Shown here one piece after another: positions 1-13,173 of a DNA stretch of 64,000 nt. The position numbers were made by a program, and so were the translations under genes. Numbering within the stretch: position 1 is the first letter of the stretch; every line of letters begins with the position of its first letter. A model generated the notes under the pieces. That model saw only the letters and a program-made list of their open reading frames with translations. It was not told the origin of the DNA and searched no databases. Source of the stretch: Eriocheir sinensis (lineage: Eukaryota > Arthropoda > Malacostraca > Decapoda > Varunidae); contig NC_066513.1 in assembly GCF_024679095.1 (NCBI RefSeq), positions 9,090,606-9,154,605 of the forward strand. Direction: 5' to 3'.

Positions 1-2083
1 GAGTGAAGATGCTGGTTAACTTTTGCATAAAGGGTTTGGACAGTATAGGGATGAACATGAGTAGAAAGTAGTGTGCAGCGGGGCCGCGGGAGGGAGAGAG
101 ACATGCAGTTAGCAAGTTCAGAAAAGCAGTCAGCGTGGAAATATCGATAGAAGATAGAAAGAGAGGCAACATTGCGGCGGAATTTAAGAGGTAGAAGACT
201 ATCAGTAAGAGGAGGAGAGCTGATGAGACGAAGAGCCTTAGCCTCCACTCTGTCCAGAAGAGCTGTGTGAGTGGAGCCCCCCCAAACATGAGATGCATAC
301 TCCATACGAGGGCGGACAAGGCCCCTGTATATGGACAGCAACTGTGCAGGAGAGAAGAACTGGCGGAGACGGTACAGAACGCCCAACCTCGAGGAAGCTG
401 ATTTAGTAAGAGATGAGATATGAAGTTTTCAGTTGAGATTTTGAGTTAAGGATAGACCGAGGATGTTTAGTGTTGAAGAAGGTGATAGCTGGGTGTTGTC
501 AAAGAATAGGGGATAATTGTTTGGAAGATTGTGTCGAGTGGATAGGTGAAGAAACTGTGTTTTTGAGGCGTTGAAGGACACCAGGTTCTTCTTGCCCCAA
601 TCGGAAATAATAGTAAGGTCTGAGGCTAAGCGTTCTGCAGCCTCCAGTCTTGAGTCGTTGAGTTCCTGAAGGGTGGGTCTTCTATTAAAAGAAGTTGAGT
701 AATGCAGAGTGGAGTCATCGGCGTAGGAATGGATAGGACAGTTCGTTTTGGAAAGAAGATCATCAATGAACAACAGAAAAAGAGTGGGAGATAGGACAGA
801 ACCCTGTGGGACACCACTGTTAATAGATTTAGGGGAAGAACAGTGACCGTCTACCACGGCAGAAATAGAACGGTCAGAAAGGAAACTGGAGATAAAGGTA
901 CAGAGAGAAGGATAGAAACCGAATGAGGTAAGTTTAGAAAGCAAAGATTTGTGCCAGACCCTATCAAAAGCTTTTGATATGTCCAGCGCAATAGCAAAAG
1001 TTTCACCGAAACGGCTAAGAGAGGATGACCAAGAGTCAGTTAAGAAGGCTAGGAGATCACCAGTAGAACGCCCCTTGCGGAACCCATACTGGCGATCAGA
1101 TAGGTCAGAAGTAGAAAGGTGCTTTTGAATCTTCCGGTTAAGGATTGATTCAAAAGCTTTAGATAGACAAGAAAGTAAAGCTATAGGACGGTAGTTTGAG
1201 GGATTGGAGCGGTCACCCTTCTTAGGTACAGGCTGTATGAAGGCATACTTCCAGCAAGAAGGAAAGGTAGATGTTGACAGGCAGAGGCGAAAGAGTGTGG
1301 CCAGGCAGGGTGACAGCACGGAGGCACAGTTTTTAAGGACAATAGGCGGCACTCCATCAGGTCCTTAAGCCTTCTGAGGATTGAGGCCAGAGGGCATAGA
1401 AAACATCATTTTGAAGAATCTTTATAACAGGCATAAAGGAGTCAGAGGGGGGATGAGTAGGAGGAATATGCCCAGAATCGTCCAGAGTGGAGTTTTTAGA
1501 AAAAGTTTGAGAGAAGAGTTCAGCCTTAGAGATAGATGAGACGGCAGTGTTGCCGTCAGGACTGAGGAGTGGAGGGAAAGATGAAGAAGTGAAGATGGAG
1601 GAGATGTTTTTGGCTAGATGCCAGAAGTCACGGGAAGAGTTAGAGAAAGCAAGGTTTTGGCATTTTCTATTAATGAAAGAATTTTTGGTTAGGCGGAGAA
1701 TAGATTTGGCACGATTTCGGGCAGAAATGTAAAGTTCATAATTAGCATTAGTTTGAAGGCTCTGGTACCTTTGTGAGCTACCTCTCTATCATTGACAGCA
1801 CGAGAGCAAGCGTGATTAAACCAAGGCTTTTTAGCGTGAGGAGTAGAGAAAGAACGAGGAATGTATGCCTCCATTCCAGAGACAATCACCTCAGTGATGC
1901 GCTGAGCACACACAGAGTCTCTATCCTGGAAGCAATAATCATTCCACGGGAAATCGGAAAAGTACTTCATCAGGTCATCCCTCCGAGCTGAAGCAAAATG
2001 CCAGAAGCATCGCCTCTTCGGTGGGTCCAGAGGGTGTACAGGAGCGATAGGACAGGATACAGAAATAAGATTGTGATCGTGAT

Positions 2084-2086
<3 letters not shown>
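1..2086 (-). mobile_element. Non-LTR retrotransposon family A, copy A1 (truncated)
   Basis: This is a minus-strand copy of a LINE-type element found six times in the window. It aligns base for base, with scattered indels, to A2 (2162-5433) and A3 (8985-12320). The window edge cuts its 3' end. Its 5' end stops at an (AT)n tract near 2087, inside the endonuclease-RT linker, so the endonuclease half is missing. The retained part encodes the linker (1689-1970) and most of the reverse transcriptase (429-1352). The RT style is that of the Jockey/CR1/I group; the exact clade cannot be fixed by eye. Confidence 0.85.
429..1352 (-). pseudogene. Reverse transcriptase domain of A1
   Basis: A 307-residue open stretch covers the core of a non-LTR reverse transcriptase, which would copy element RNA at a nicked target. 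Visible motifs are the NYRPIALLS block near residue 53, the palm Asp in ALDISKAFD (about 124), [10 protein letters not shown] near 180, and the catalytic YADD at 210-213. The thumb continues to the 3' end of the frame. Frame breaks on both sides separate it from the linker upstream and the C-terminal NLPSS..DLNSFKRR region near the window start, so it is a relic domain rather than a complete polyprotein. The first in-frame Met is simply internal. Confidence 0.85.

Positions 2087-2161
<75 letters not shown>
2087..2161. repeat. (AT)n microsatellite at A1/A2 boundary
   Basis: An interrupted AT dinucleotide tract lies exactly between the truncated 5' end of A1 and the T-rich (A-tail complement) 3' end of A2. 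Confidence 0.95.
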
Positions 2162-2170
<9 letters not shown>

Positions 2171-5100
2171 TTACAGCTAAGGAGACAGCTCAAGGGCGCA
2201 AAGAAAAAAAAAGAAAAAAAGGCCCGCTACTCACTGCTCCCGAACAGAGGTTAAAGGAGTGTCCAAATCAGAGGTTAATTTCGGGAGGAGAGGTGTCCTG
2301 ATACCCCCCTCGTGAAAGAGTTCAAGTCGTAGGGAGGAGGAAATACAGATGAGGGAGGGATGAAAGAGTGAAGATGCTGGTTAACTCTTACATAAGGTGT
2401 TTGGACAGTATAGGGATGAGCTTGATCAGAAAGTCGAGTGCAGCAGGGGCCGCGGGAGGGGGAGGCATGCAGTTAGCAAGTTCAGAAGAGCAGTCAGCGT
2501 GGAAATATCGATAGAAGATAGAAAGAGAGGCAACATTGCGGCGGAATTTAAGAGGTAGAAGACTATCAGTATGAGGAGGAGAGCTGATGAGACGAAGAGC
2601 CTTAGCCTCCACTCTGTCCAGAAGAGCTGTGTGAGTGGAGCCCCCACATGAGATGCATACTCCATACGAGGGCGGACAAGGCCCTGTATATGGACAGCAA
2701 CTGTGCAGGGGAGAAGAACTGGCGGAGACGGTACAGAACGCCCAGCCTCGAGGAAGCTGATTTAGTAAGAGATGAGATATGAAGTTTCCAGTTGAGATTT
2801 TGAGTTAAGGATAGACCGAGGATGTTTAGTGTTGAGGAGGGTGATAGCTGGGTGTTGTCAAAGAATAGGGATAGTTGTTTGGAAGATTGTGTCCAGTGGA
2901 TAGGTGGAGAAACTGTGTTTTTGAGGCGTTGAAGGACACCAGGTTCTTCTTGCCCCAATCGGAAATAATAGTAAGGTCTGAGGCTAAGCGTTCTGCAGCC
3001 TCCAGCCTTGAGTCGTTAAGTTCCTGAAGGGTGGGTCTTCTATTAAAAGAAGTTGAATAATGCAGAGTGGAATCATCGGCGTAGGAATGGATAGGACAGT
3101 TCGTTTTGGAAAGAAGATCATCAATGAACAACAGAAAAGAGTGGGAGATAGGACAGAACCCTGTGGGACACCACTGTTAATAGATTTAGGGAAGAACAGT
3201 GACCGTCTACCACGGCAGAAATAGAACGGTCAGAAAGGAAACTGGAGATAAAGGTACAGAGAGAAGGATAGAAACCGTAGGAGGGTAGTTTAGAAAGCAA
3301 AGATTTGTGCCAGACCCTATCAAAAGCTTTTGATATGTCCAGCGCAATAGCAAAAGTTTCACCGAAACGGCTAAGAGAGGATGACCAAGAGTCAGTTAAG
3401 AAGGCTAGGAGATCACCAGTAGAACGCCCTTGCGGAACCCATACTGGCGATCAGATAGAAGGTGATAAGTGGATAGTTGCTTTTGAATCTTTCGGTTAAG
3501 GATTGATTCAAAAGCTTTAGATTGACAAGAAAGTAAAGCAATAGGACGGTAGTTTGAGGATTGGGCGGTCACCCTTCTTAGGTACAGGCTGTATGAAGGC
3601 ATACTTCCAGCAAGAAGGAAAGGTAGATGTTGACAGGCAGAGGCGAAAGAGTTTGACCAGGCAGGGTGACAGCACGGAGGCACACTTTTTAGGACAATAG
3701 GAAGCACTCAATCACGTCCATAAGCCTCCTGAGGATTGAGGCCAGAGAGGGATAGAAAACATCATTTTGAAGAATCTTTATAACAGGCATAAAGGAGTCA
3801 GAGGGGGATGAGTAGGAGGAATATGCCCAGAATCGTCCAGAGTGGAGTTTTAGAAAAAGTTTGAGAGAAGAGTTCAGCCTTAGAGATAGATGAGACGGCA
3901 GTGTTGCCGTCAGGACTGAGGAGTGGAGGAAAGATGAAGAAGTGAAGTTGGAGGAGATGTTTTGGCTAGATGCCAGAAGTCACGGGAAGAGTTAGAGAAA
4001 GCAAGGTTTTGACATTTTCTATTAATGAAAGAATTTTGGTTAGTCGGAGAATAGATTTGGCACGATTCCGGGCAGAAATGTAAAGTTCATAATTAGCATT
4101 AGTTTGAAGGCTCTGGTACCTTTGTGAGCTACCTCTCTATCATTGACAGCACGAGAACAAGCATGATTAAACCAAGGCTTTTAGCGTGAGGAGTAGAAAG
4201 AACTAGGAATGTATGCCTCCATTCCAGAGACAATCACCTCTGTGATGCGCTGAGCACACACAGAGGGCTCTCTATCCTGGAAGCAATAATCATTCCACGG
4301 GAAATCGGAAAAGTACATCCTCAGGTCGTCCCACCGAGATGAAGAAAATGCAAGAAGCATCGCCTCTTCGGTGGGTCCAGAGGGTGTACAGGAGCGATAG
4401 GACAGGATGCAGAAATACGATTGTGATCGGAGGAGCCCAACGGAGAGAACAGTTTGACAGAATAAGCAGAAGGGTTTGAGGTAAGGAAGAGGTCTAGAAT
4501 GTTGGGCCGATCTCCAAGACGGTCGGGAATACGTGTAGGGTGCTGGACCAACTGCTCTAGGTCGTTGAGGATAGCAAAGTTGTAGGCTTGTTCACCAGGA
4601 TGGTCAGTGAAAGAGGATGAAAGCCAAAGCTGGTGGTGAACATTGAAATCTCCTAGGATGGAGATTTCAGCGAAGACAGAGTGGGTCAAGATGTGCTCCA
4701 CTTTAGAATTCAAATAGTCAAAGAATTTTACATAGTTGGTAGAGTTAGGTGAGAGATAAACAGCACAGATGTATTTAGTAATAGAATGACAGTGAAGTCT
4801 TAACCAGATGGTGGAAAATTCAGAAGAGTCAAGGTCGTGGGCACGAGAGCAAGTGATGTCGTTGCGCACGTAGGCGCAACATCCAGCTTTGGATTGAAAT
4901 TTAGGATAGAGATAGTAGGAGGGAACAGAGTAGAGATTGCTGTCAGTAGCCTCAGAAACCTGTGTTTCGGTAAGGAAGAGAAGGTGAGGTTTAGAGGAGG
5001 AGAGATGATGTTCCACAGAATGAAAATTAGAGCGAAGACCGCGAATGTTGCAGAAATTGAGAAGAAAGAGGTTCGAGGAGTTATCAAGACACCTCTCGGG

Positions 5101-5433
5101 TCGGCAGCCAGAAGGGGAGTCCTCCCTGGGGGAATTTGTGGTCCCCCCCCCAGACGGGGACTCCGAGGCTTGGTGTATGTGCGCCAATTTGAAATTTAAA
5201 TTTTGGGAAAAGGTGTATATGTTGTGTGAATGCAGTGTGGTGTGGATAGAGAGAGGATCTGTCTTTAGAGAGCATGCTGAACTACTCTCCGGTGTTGGTG
5301 AGACAATAGGGAAACGGTTAGTGAGGACATGGGAAGGGTCTTTGGAGGGCTTCAGCTCCCTTCTCACCTCCCATATACACCTCACCGGGAGTGGCTTGCG
5401 CCCGCTCGGTAGGTGTCTTCCTACCTACTCCAG
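2162..5433 (-). mobile_element. Non-LTR retrotransposon family A, copy A2 (near full length)
   Basis: This minus-strand copy runs from a T-run at 2162 (complement of its A-rich tail, next to the conserved 3' segment that reads gccCTTGAGCTG on the sense strand) to a 5' end at 5433. There the sense strand begins GCTGGAGTAGGTAGG, and A3 begins with the same bases, which defines the family 5' end. Length is about 3.3 kb. It carries one endonuclease plus RT coding region and no recognisable ORF1. Frames are open over the endonuclease (4321-5385) and broken in several places over the RT (2602-3131, 3405-3707). Confidence 0.85.
4321..5385 (-). pseudogene. AP-like endonuclease domain of A2
   Basis: The 354-residue frame encodes an apurinic-type endonuclease, the enzyme that nicks the target for target-primed reverse transcription. 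Motifs in order are [10 protein letters not shown] near residue 110, [27 protein letters not shown] (catalytic Asp/Asn), and the terminal GSSDHN. The natural start is probably the Met-Ala-His-Ile-His codon seen in A3 at 9233; in A2 that ATG is changed to TTG, so the open frame runs upstream through 5' untranslated sequence. The frame is lost at 4321, just after a Cys-Phe-rich segment that in A3 continues into the RT linker. Confidence 0.85.
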
Positions 5434-5560
5434 CCATGTGGGTAGTTTTAAGCCACTCGGCGGTGACTGAAAAATCCGAGTGGTGGAGTGAGGATTCGAA
5501 CCCGCGTCGTCCATCACGCGGCGAATGTGGGTCCAGTACGCTATCACATCGGCCACCGCC
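5434..5560 (-). mobile_element. tRNA-derived SINE, head half
   Basis: On the minus strand this piece has a tRNA-like head with a B-box at 5492-5503 (GGGTTCGAATCC) and an A-box-like stretch at 5533-5555 starting TGGCCGATG, the internal pol III promoter elements of tRNA-derived SINEs. The body then runs through CACCGCCGAGTGG and stops where the 5' end of A2 begins. The tail half is absent here but present on the opposite strand at 5652-5925. No complete tRNA fold is apparent, so this is not a functional tRNA gene. Confidence 0.7.

Positions 5561-5651
<91 letters not shown>
5561..5651. repeat. (AT)n microsatellite
   Basis: About 90 bp of TA dinucleotides with a single AAA interruption separates the two opposed SINE fragments. 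Confidence 0.97.
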
Positions 5652-6589
<938 letters not shown>

Positions 6590-7430
6590 TGGTTTACCTC
6601 AAATTTATGCGTCTGTTCTTACGTGCAAATTCATCAAGGACTTCATGATCAAGATTTGTGTCACAATAGACAAAATAAGGTCAGTCCATCTAAACGACTT
6701 TCACTTATTGCGTTCCTAAGGTATGTTTTAAGCAATTTAAGGGCACTTAATAATCGCTCATTGGTGGAAGTGCTATGAGGTAGGGTTGAAAAAATTGCAA
6801 TAAGGTGGAAAATTTTGTATATGTGCCCAATTTTTTTGGCAAATGCCAATGTCTTAACAACTTGCTTTGACCTCTCATGAGATTAACGACGCTTCCAATA
6901 ACTCTGCCCCCGTAGATATTCATCTTCAACGAGATCTGCATCTCCATCAAGAAATTTTCCATAAAATTCAACTGCCTCCTTCAGTTCACTAAAATCAGTA
7001 TCGACTGAAAGAGAGGGAACAAGATTTCCCAACAAAAAACTCCTAATGTGTTCAGATGCAAACCTTTCCCTGAGTTGTGCTATAGCAGTGTCCGAAAATG
7101 GGAGAAAAATAGCTCTTCGATAGTACTCCTATGGAGTTGCTGTTGGAGGGTTAGCCTTAATTATGTTTCTGATGACCACTGATTGTTCAAGGCTTCTGGA
7201 TGATATCTCCGTACCTTTCCTCAGCTTGGGCAAAAGGTTGGTTGAACTTATTTCCATCACGATAGGACTGAAGTGCATCTATGCAGGTCTGTGTAGCTAC
7301 ACTTCCAAGAGCACCCATCAGTTCTTGTTGTGACCCCTGCAGCTTTTTCGGAAAGGGTTTAGTGACACTTAGAACTGAGGTGAGCACTTCCATACTCATG
7401 AGAAAACCTGGGTCACTTATTGCTTTAGAT
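6590..7430 (-). pseudogene. hAT transposase C-terminal fragment
   Basis: The minus strand encodes broken pieces that read in order like the C-terminal half of a hAT transposase of the ZMYM/TTF-zinc-finger-associated type. The piece at 7187-7399 has LSVTKPFPKKLQG and CIDALQSYRDG. The piece at 6661-6849 has the hAT dimerisation signature: ATLPHSTSTNERLLSALKLLKTY in two parts, then SESRLDGL. Stops and a frameshift lie between the pieces. The N-terminal zinc finger and most of the catalytic domain are not visible, so this is a dead fragment. Confidence 0.75.
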
Positions 7431-7439
7431 TAGGCTTGG

Positions 7440-8870
7440 CTACTGATTCTTCACCTAACGTGTTTTGCAGTAATTATTCTTAATCATTATTTCATTATTT
7501 ACCTACTTGATTTACTGAATTATCCGGGGCATCAGCCGAGTCAGTGGTGACTTTCCTACACCAGATAGAGTAAGTACGTGAAGCGTTTTCTGGCGTTTCA
7601 TGGCCAAGGAGGAGACATGTAAAGAATGGAAAGGATCAAATCCCAAGCCTGCGTGAATTCAAGAAATGACACACGCTATAGAAAAAAAGTACTACATAAA
7701 AAGAAAGTGAAGTCTTTCAATCATAATTTTCAGAAATTTGGAATTTGTGGTCAGAAAAATATACGGATAACATGAATAGGCTACGGCCACGCGAGCCTAC
7801 GTCGTCAATGAATGTTTCTCAAAATAGATCACCTGCTCTTATTCAACTCAGCAGCTCCATTGTTCAAGTGCTGAACATACAATAGTCACTCAGCCACTCT
7901 ACACTATCCACTGTCAAGCCGACCAAGTCGGTCTGTTGACGAGGACTAACAATCCTGGTTCTAAGATTCATCCCCTTAAGGGAAGCGGGCCTTTGTGTTA
8001 ATTAATTATTTTAATTATTACAACCCTGTTTTCGTTCGTTTCAAGGATTTACCCCCTAAGAAGGGGGAACGGGCCTTTGTCTGTGCATTCCTAGGGCACC
8101 GTACTCACACCGTGAGAACGCCGGTGGGAGAAATTATGACCTGGTAAAGGCCGATACGCGTCCGGCAAGAGCCGGTACGTGCACGGTGCTTGCCCGGCAG
8201 AGACACGGTAATAAAGAACATTATACGGTGTCGGCACGGTATCTCGTGATCAAAAATTCTGTCGGGCCGCTCTCGGATAAAGTTATTGTCGACTGCGCTA
8301 GCTGGTGCGTGCCGGCGTGGAAAGATGTGCTCTCGTTGACCGCCGACCAGTGCCGATTTTTCCGTTGGCGTGCCGGAGTAACCCAATTCGGCGTGATTCG
8401 AGATGTGCCGGGCGTTGGTGGGACAGGGCCTTAATCTAGCTAGCTGATATCCCTTCTTCTCCAGCAGCAAGCACAGCGACAGCAATCAATAAGTCGTGGT
8501 TAATGCTGGCCATGTTTGTCAGGGAAAGCGCACGACGGAGGGACGGAGTCTATCTCATCCGTGCCGGGCGGCTGCTGTTTTGGTGACGTAATTTTTAAGT
8601 CATTAACGTGAATAGTTAGAGTAATGAACATAATTATTTTTCCATACTTTCATAAACTGAATAAAAAGGGTTGAATTAAATAAATGCCTAAAATAACAAT
8701 TTAAGATAACTTTTTTTTTCTTTACCATGTCCTATATACCAAAAGAAAGAGGAAAAAATATTTATAAGCAAATAATTAACTTATTACTTATTTGAAATTA
8801 TTATGTAAAGAACGCCTAAAATAGTTTTTTATCATTATTTTATAAAAAAATAATAAATATCATTATAAGT
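7440..8870. other. Unassigned region with a GC-rich patch
   Basis: No family is recognised here. The block 8100-8440 is clearly GC-richer and CpG-richer than its AT-rich flanks and is open on both strands (8105-8485 minus, 8186-8434 plus). Neither translation resembles anything I know, so I do not call a gene. The rest is AT-rich. Confidence 0.4.
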
Positions 8871-8874
8871 TTTA

Positions 8875-8984
8875 ATGATCGGATGATCGGAATGATTAAT
8901 CGGAACAGCAGTACTAAAAAAAATGATCGGATGATCGGAATCGGATCAGTTGCCCAAAGTGATCGGATGATCGGGGATCGGAAC
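8875..8984. repeat. GATCGG-rich short tandem repeats
   Basis: Irregular repeats of GATCGGATGATCGGAATC occur at least four times and stop exactly at the 5' end of A3. Confidence 0.75.
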
Positions 8985-9232
8985 AGCTGGAGTAGGTAGG
9001 AAGACACCTACCGAACGGGCGCAAGCCACTCCCGGTGAGGTATATATGGGAGGTGAGAAGGGAGCTGAAGCCCTCCAAAGACCCTTCCCATGTCCTCACT
9101 AACCGTTTCCCAATTGTCTCACCAACACCGGAGAGTAGTTCAGCATGCTCTCTAAAGACGGATCCTCTCTTTTTCCACACCACACTACATTCACACAACA
9201 TATACACCTTTTCCCAAAATTAAAATTTCAAA

Positions 9233-10630
9233 ATGGCGCACATACACCAAGCCTCGGAGTCCCCGCCTGGGGGGGGGACCACAAATTCCCCCAGGGAGGA
9301 CTCCCCTTCTGGCTGCCGACCCGAGAGGTGTCTTGATAACTCCTCGAACCTCTTTCTTCTCAATTTCTGCAACATTCGCGGTCTTCGCTCTAATTTTCAT
9401 TCTGTGGAACATCATCTCTCCTCCTCTAAACCTCACCTTCTCTTCCTTACCGAAACACAGGTTTCTGAGGCTACTGACAGCAATCTCTACTCTGTTCCCT
9501 CCTACTAGCTCTATCCTAAATTTCAATCCAAAGCTGGATGTTGCGCCTACGTGCGCAACGACATCACTTGCTCTCGTGCCCACAACCTTGACTCTTCTGA
9601 ATTTTCGACCATCTGGCTAAGACTTCATTGTCATTCTATTACTAAATACATCTGTGCTGTTTATCTCTCACCTAACTCTACCAACTATGTAAAATTCTTT
9701 GACTATTTGAATTCTAAAGTGGAGCACATCTTGACCCACTCTCCCTTCGCTGAAATCTCCATCCTAGGAGATTTCAATGTTCACCACCAGCTTTGGCTTT
9801 CATCCTCTTTCACTGACCATCCTGGTGAACAAGCCTACAACTTTGCTATCCTCAACGACCTAGAGCAGTTGGTCCAGCACCCTACACGTATTCCCGACCG
9901 TCTTGGAGATCGGCCCAACATTCTAGACCTCTTCCTTACCTCAAACCCTTCTGCTTATTCTGTCAAACTGTTCTCTCCGTTGGGCTCCTCCGATCACAAT
10001 CGTATTTCTGCATCCTGTCCTATCGCTCCTGTACACCCTCTGGACCCACCGAAGAGGCGATGCTTCTGGCATTTTGCTTCAGCTCGGTGGGACGACCTGA
10101 GGATGTACTTTTCCGATTTCCCGTGGAATGATTATTGCTTCCAGGATAGAGACCCCTCTGTGTGTGCTCAGCGCATCACAGAGGTGATTGTCTCTGGAAT
10201 GGAGGCATACATTCCTCGTTCTTTCTCTACTCCTTACGCTAAAAAGCCTTGGTTTAATCACGCTTGTTCTCGTGCTGTCAATGATAGAGAGGTAGCTCAC
10301 AAAAGGTACCAGAGCCTTCAAACTAATGCTAATTATGAACTTTACATTTCTGCCCGAAATCGTGCCAAATCTATTCTCCGACTAACCAAAAATTCTTTCA
10401 TTAATAGAAAATGTCAAAACCTTGCTTTCTCTAACTCTTCCCGTGACTTCTGGCATCTAGCCAAAAACATCTCCTCCAACTTCACTTCTTCATCTTTCCC
10501 TCCACTCCTCAGTCCTGACGGCAACACTGCCGTCTCATCTATCTCTAAGGCTGAACTCTTCTCTCAAACTTTTCTAAAACTCCACTCTGGACGATTCTGG
10601 GCATATTCCTCCTACTCATCCCCCCTCTGA
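9233..10630 (+). pseudogene. Endonuclease and linker of A3
   Basis: The frame opens at the ATG at 9233, the best candidate for the family start. One in-frame TAG at 9506-9508 replaces a Tyr codon that is intact in A2; the same frame then resumes and stays open to 10630. Endonuclease motifs are [25 protein letters not shown] and GSSDHN. Next comes the linker with [12 protein letters not shown] and NRAKSILRL. The frame is lost near 10575-10585, where two homopolymers (T and A runs) are each one base shorter than in A1. Apart from these changes the product would be intact. Confidence 0.85.
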
Positions 10631-10637
10631 CTCCTTT

Positions 10638-12146
10638 ATGCCTGTTATAAAGATTCTTCAAAATGATGTTTTCTATGCCCTCTCTGGCCTCAATCCTCAG
10701 AAGGCTTATGGACCTGATGGAGTGCCTCCTATTGTCCTTAAAAACTGTGCCTCCGTGCTGTCACCCTGCCTGGTCAAACTCTTTCGCCTCTGCCTGTCAA
10801 CATCTACCTTTCCTTCTTGCTGGAAGTATGCCTTCATACAGCCTGTGCCTAAGAAGGGTGACCGCTCCAATCCCTCAAACTACCGTCCTATAGCTTTACT
10901 TTCTTGTCTATCTAAAGCTTTTGAATCAATCCTTAACCGGAAGATTCAAAAGCACCTTTCCACTCTGACCTTCTATCTGATCGCCAGTATGGGTTCCGCA
11001 AGGGGCGCTCTACTGGTGATCTCCTAGCCTTCTTAACTGACTCTTGGTCATCCTCTCTTAGCCGTTTCGGTGAAACTTTTGCTATTGCGCTGGACATATC
11101 AAAAGCTTTTGATAGGGTCTGGCACAAATCTTTGCTTTCTAAACTACCCTCCTACGGTTTCTATCCTTCTCTCTGTACCTTTATCTCCAGTTTCCTTTCT
11201 GACTGTTCTATTTCTGCCGTGGTAGACGGTCACTGTTCTTCCCCTAAATCTATTAACAGTGGTGTCCCACAGGGTTCTGTCCTATCTCCCACTCTTTTTC
11301 TGTTGTTCATTGATGATCTTCTTTCCAAAACGAACTGTCCTATCCATTCCTACGCCGATGATTCCACTCTGCATTACTCAACTTCTTTTAATAGAAGACC
11401 CACCCTTCAGGAACTTAACGACTCAAGGCTGGAGGCTGCAGAACGCTTAGCCTCAGACCTTACTATTATTTCCGATTGGGGCAAGAAGAACCTGGTGTCC
11501 TTCAACGCCTCAAAAACACAGTTTCTCCACCTATCCACTCGACACAATCTTCCAAACAACTATCCCCTATTCTTTGACAACACCCAGCTATCACCTTCCT
11601 CAACACTAAACATCCTCGGGCTATCCTTAACTCAAAATCTCAACTGGAAACTTCATACCTCATCTCTTACTAAATCAGCTTCCTCGAGGCTGGGCGTTCT
11701 GTACCGTCTCCGTCAGTTCTTCTCCCCTGCACAGTTGCTGTCCATATACAGGGGCCTTGTCCCCCCTCGTATGGAGTATGCAGTATGAGTATGAGTGGGG
11801 GGGCTCCACTCACACAGCTCTTCTGGACAGAGTGGAGGGTAAGGCTCTTCGTCTCATCAACTCTCCTCCTCATACTGATAGTCTTCTACCTTTTAAATTC
11901 CGCCGCAATGTTGCCTCTCTTTCTATCTTCTATCGATATTTCCACGCTGACTGCTCTTCTGAACTTGCTAACTGCATGCCTCCCCCCCTGCGCCCCGCTG
12001 CACTCGACTTTCTACTCATGCTCATCCCTATACTGTCCAAACCCCTTATGCAAGAGTTAACCAGCATCTTCACTCTTTCATCCCTCACGCTGGTAAACTC
12101 TGGAACAATCTTCCTTCATCTGTATTTCCTCCTGCCTACGACTTGA
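10638..12146 (+). pseudogene. Reverse transcriptase of A3
   Basis: The RT is readable in consecutive frame blocks. 10638-11027 holds the fingers (GVPPIVLKNC, NYRPIALLS). About 10985-11788 holds [28 protein letters not shown], the catalytic SYADDSTL and the thumb. 11757-12146 holds the C-terminal region with the LLDRVEGKALRL and DCSSELANCM segments. Breaks near 10970 and 11785 are small indels relative to A1 and A5. It would have made the polymerase for target-primed reverse transcription. Confidence 0.85.
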
Positions 12147-12329
12147 ACTCTTTCAAGAGGAGGGTATCAGGACACCTCTCCTCCCGTATTTGATCTTCCT
12201 TTTGGCCACCTCTTTTGTTTCTTTTTTAGGAGCAGCGAGTAGCGGGGTTTTTTTTATTTATATTTTATTTTTTTGTGTGCCCTTGAGCTGCCTCCTTTGT
12301 TGTAAAAAAAAAAAAAAAAAAGGCGCGTG

Positions 12330-13173
12330 AGCAGTGGTCCACTGATCAGCCAACTGGACGGCTTCATCCAGAGTGGACACTTTACGTTCCTTCAGGAACA
12401 TACGGGCTTCTGCGGAAAGAGAAGAGGTAAATTGGTCCAACAACAAGAACTCTTTCAGAGACCCGTAGTGCTCAAGGACGTTGCAGGACTTTAACCAATA
12501 ATCAAAGAGTCTGCCTAGATGGATGGCGAATTGTTGAAAGTTTTCCCCGACCCTTATCCTTGCACGTCTGAAGTCCGATTTGTAGGCGTCTGGGGTTTTA
12601 TTGAAGCCCTTCAACAAAGCCTGTTTAAGGAGGTCATAATCCTTTATAATTTCTGGCGAGAGAGAAGTATAAATTTCTACAAGCTCACCAGGCCAACAAC
12701 GTAGGTGTCCTTGGAGATGTTTAGTAACTCTGCCACTTGCTCAAACCTTATGAAGTAGGAAGTGATGTCTTCTCCATCCGTATACGTCGGTAGTCTTGGC
12801 CTGGCTACCGGGTCGGCGAAGTGGAGAGTACCAAAGGATGGTACCCCGTGGATGGCTCGAGCTTGAGCTAGCTCGGTCTCAGCCCGGAGCTTAGCAAGCT
12901 CAAACTCTCTTGCCTCTCTATCAGCAAGCAGCTGGTGTTCCCTTGCTTCCTTCTCGGCTTGCAGCTCGGCTTCCCTTGCTTCCTTCTCGGCTTGCCTTGC
13001 TTCTTTCGCTTTTTCTGCTTCTAGCTTGAGTATTGAGTAGTGAAAGTTCTGTCCTTAGCTCGATCCTCTCTTGCTGCATTTTGCCTGGAGATAACATAAT
13101 GGCCAATGTCACTCTCCGCAAGTCCGAGACACTTTGCTTCCTTCTTTAGGTTCTCAGTAGAGACGTCCGCCAT
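12330..13173 (-). pseudogene. Gag relic, Gypsy-type
   Basis: The frame starts with an ATG at 13173 (MADVSTENLKKEAKCLGL). A charged, Glu/Arg/Ala-rich stretch predicted to be coiled coil follows (about 13060-12880). Next is the DGEDVTSYFIRFEQVAELL segment, then the capsid region LLKGFNKTPDAYKSDFRRAR-like on 12617-12258 with VGENFQQFAIHLGRLFDYW and LDQFTSSLSAEARMFLKERK. This order matches SCAN-like gag proteins of metazoan Gypsy elements, which form the particle shell. At least three frameshifts interrupt it. No zinc knuckle is present because the sequence is truncated at the junction with A3. Confidence 0.75.

Larger units (their letters stand above)
8985..12320 (+). mobile_element. Non-LTR retrotransposon family A, copy A3 (near full length)
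   Basis: This is the best copy for reading the family. It starts GCTGGAGTAGGTAGG, ends in an 18-base A run at 12303-12320, and is about 3.3 kb. Coding order is endonuclease (9233-10020), linker (to about 10700), RT (to about 12150), then a short 3' UTR with the conserved CCCTTGAGCTGCC before the tail. The coding region is one former ORF broken by a nonsense change at 9506-9508 and several indels. Its 3' end abuts the truncated gag of an LTR retrotransposon, and its 5' end abuts the GATCGG repeat. Confidence 0.9.

Noticed and set aside
5485..5560. Functional tRNA gene on the minus strand
   Set aside because: Only the promoter boxes are recognisable, the cloverleaf is not convincing, and the piece is a SINE head.
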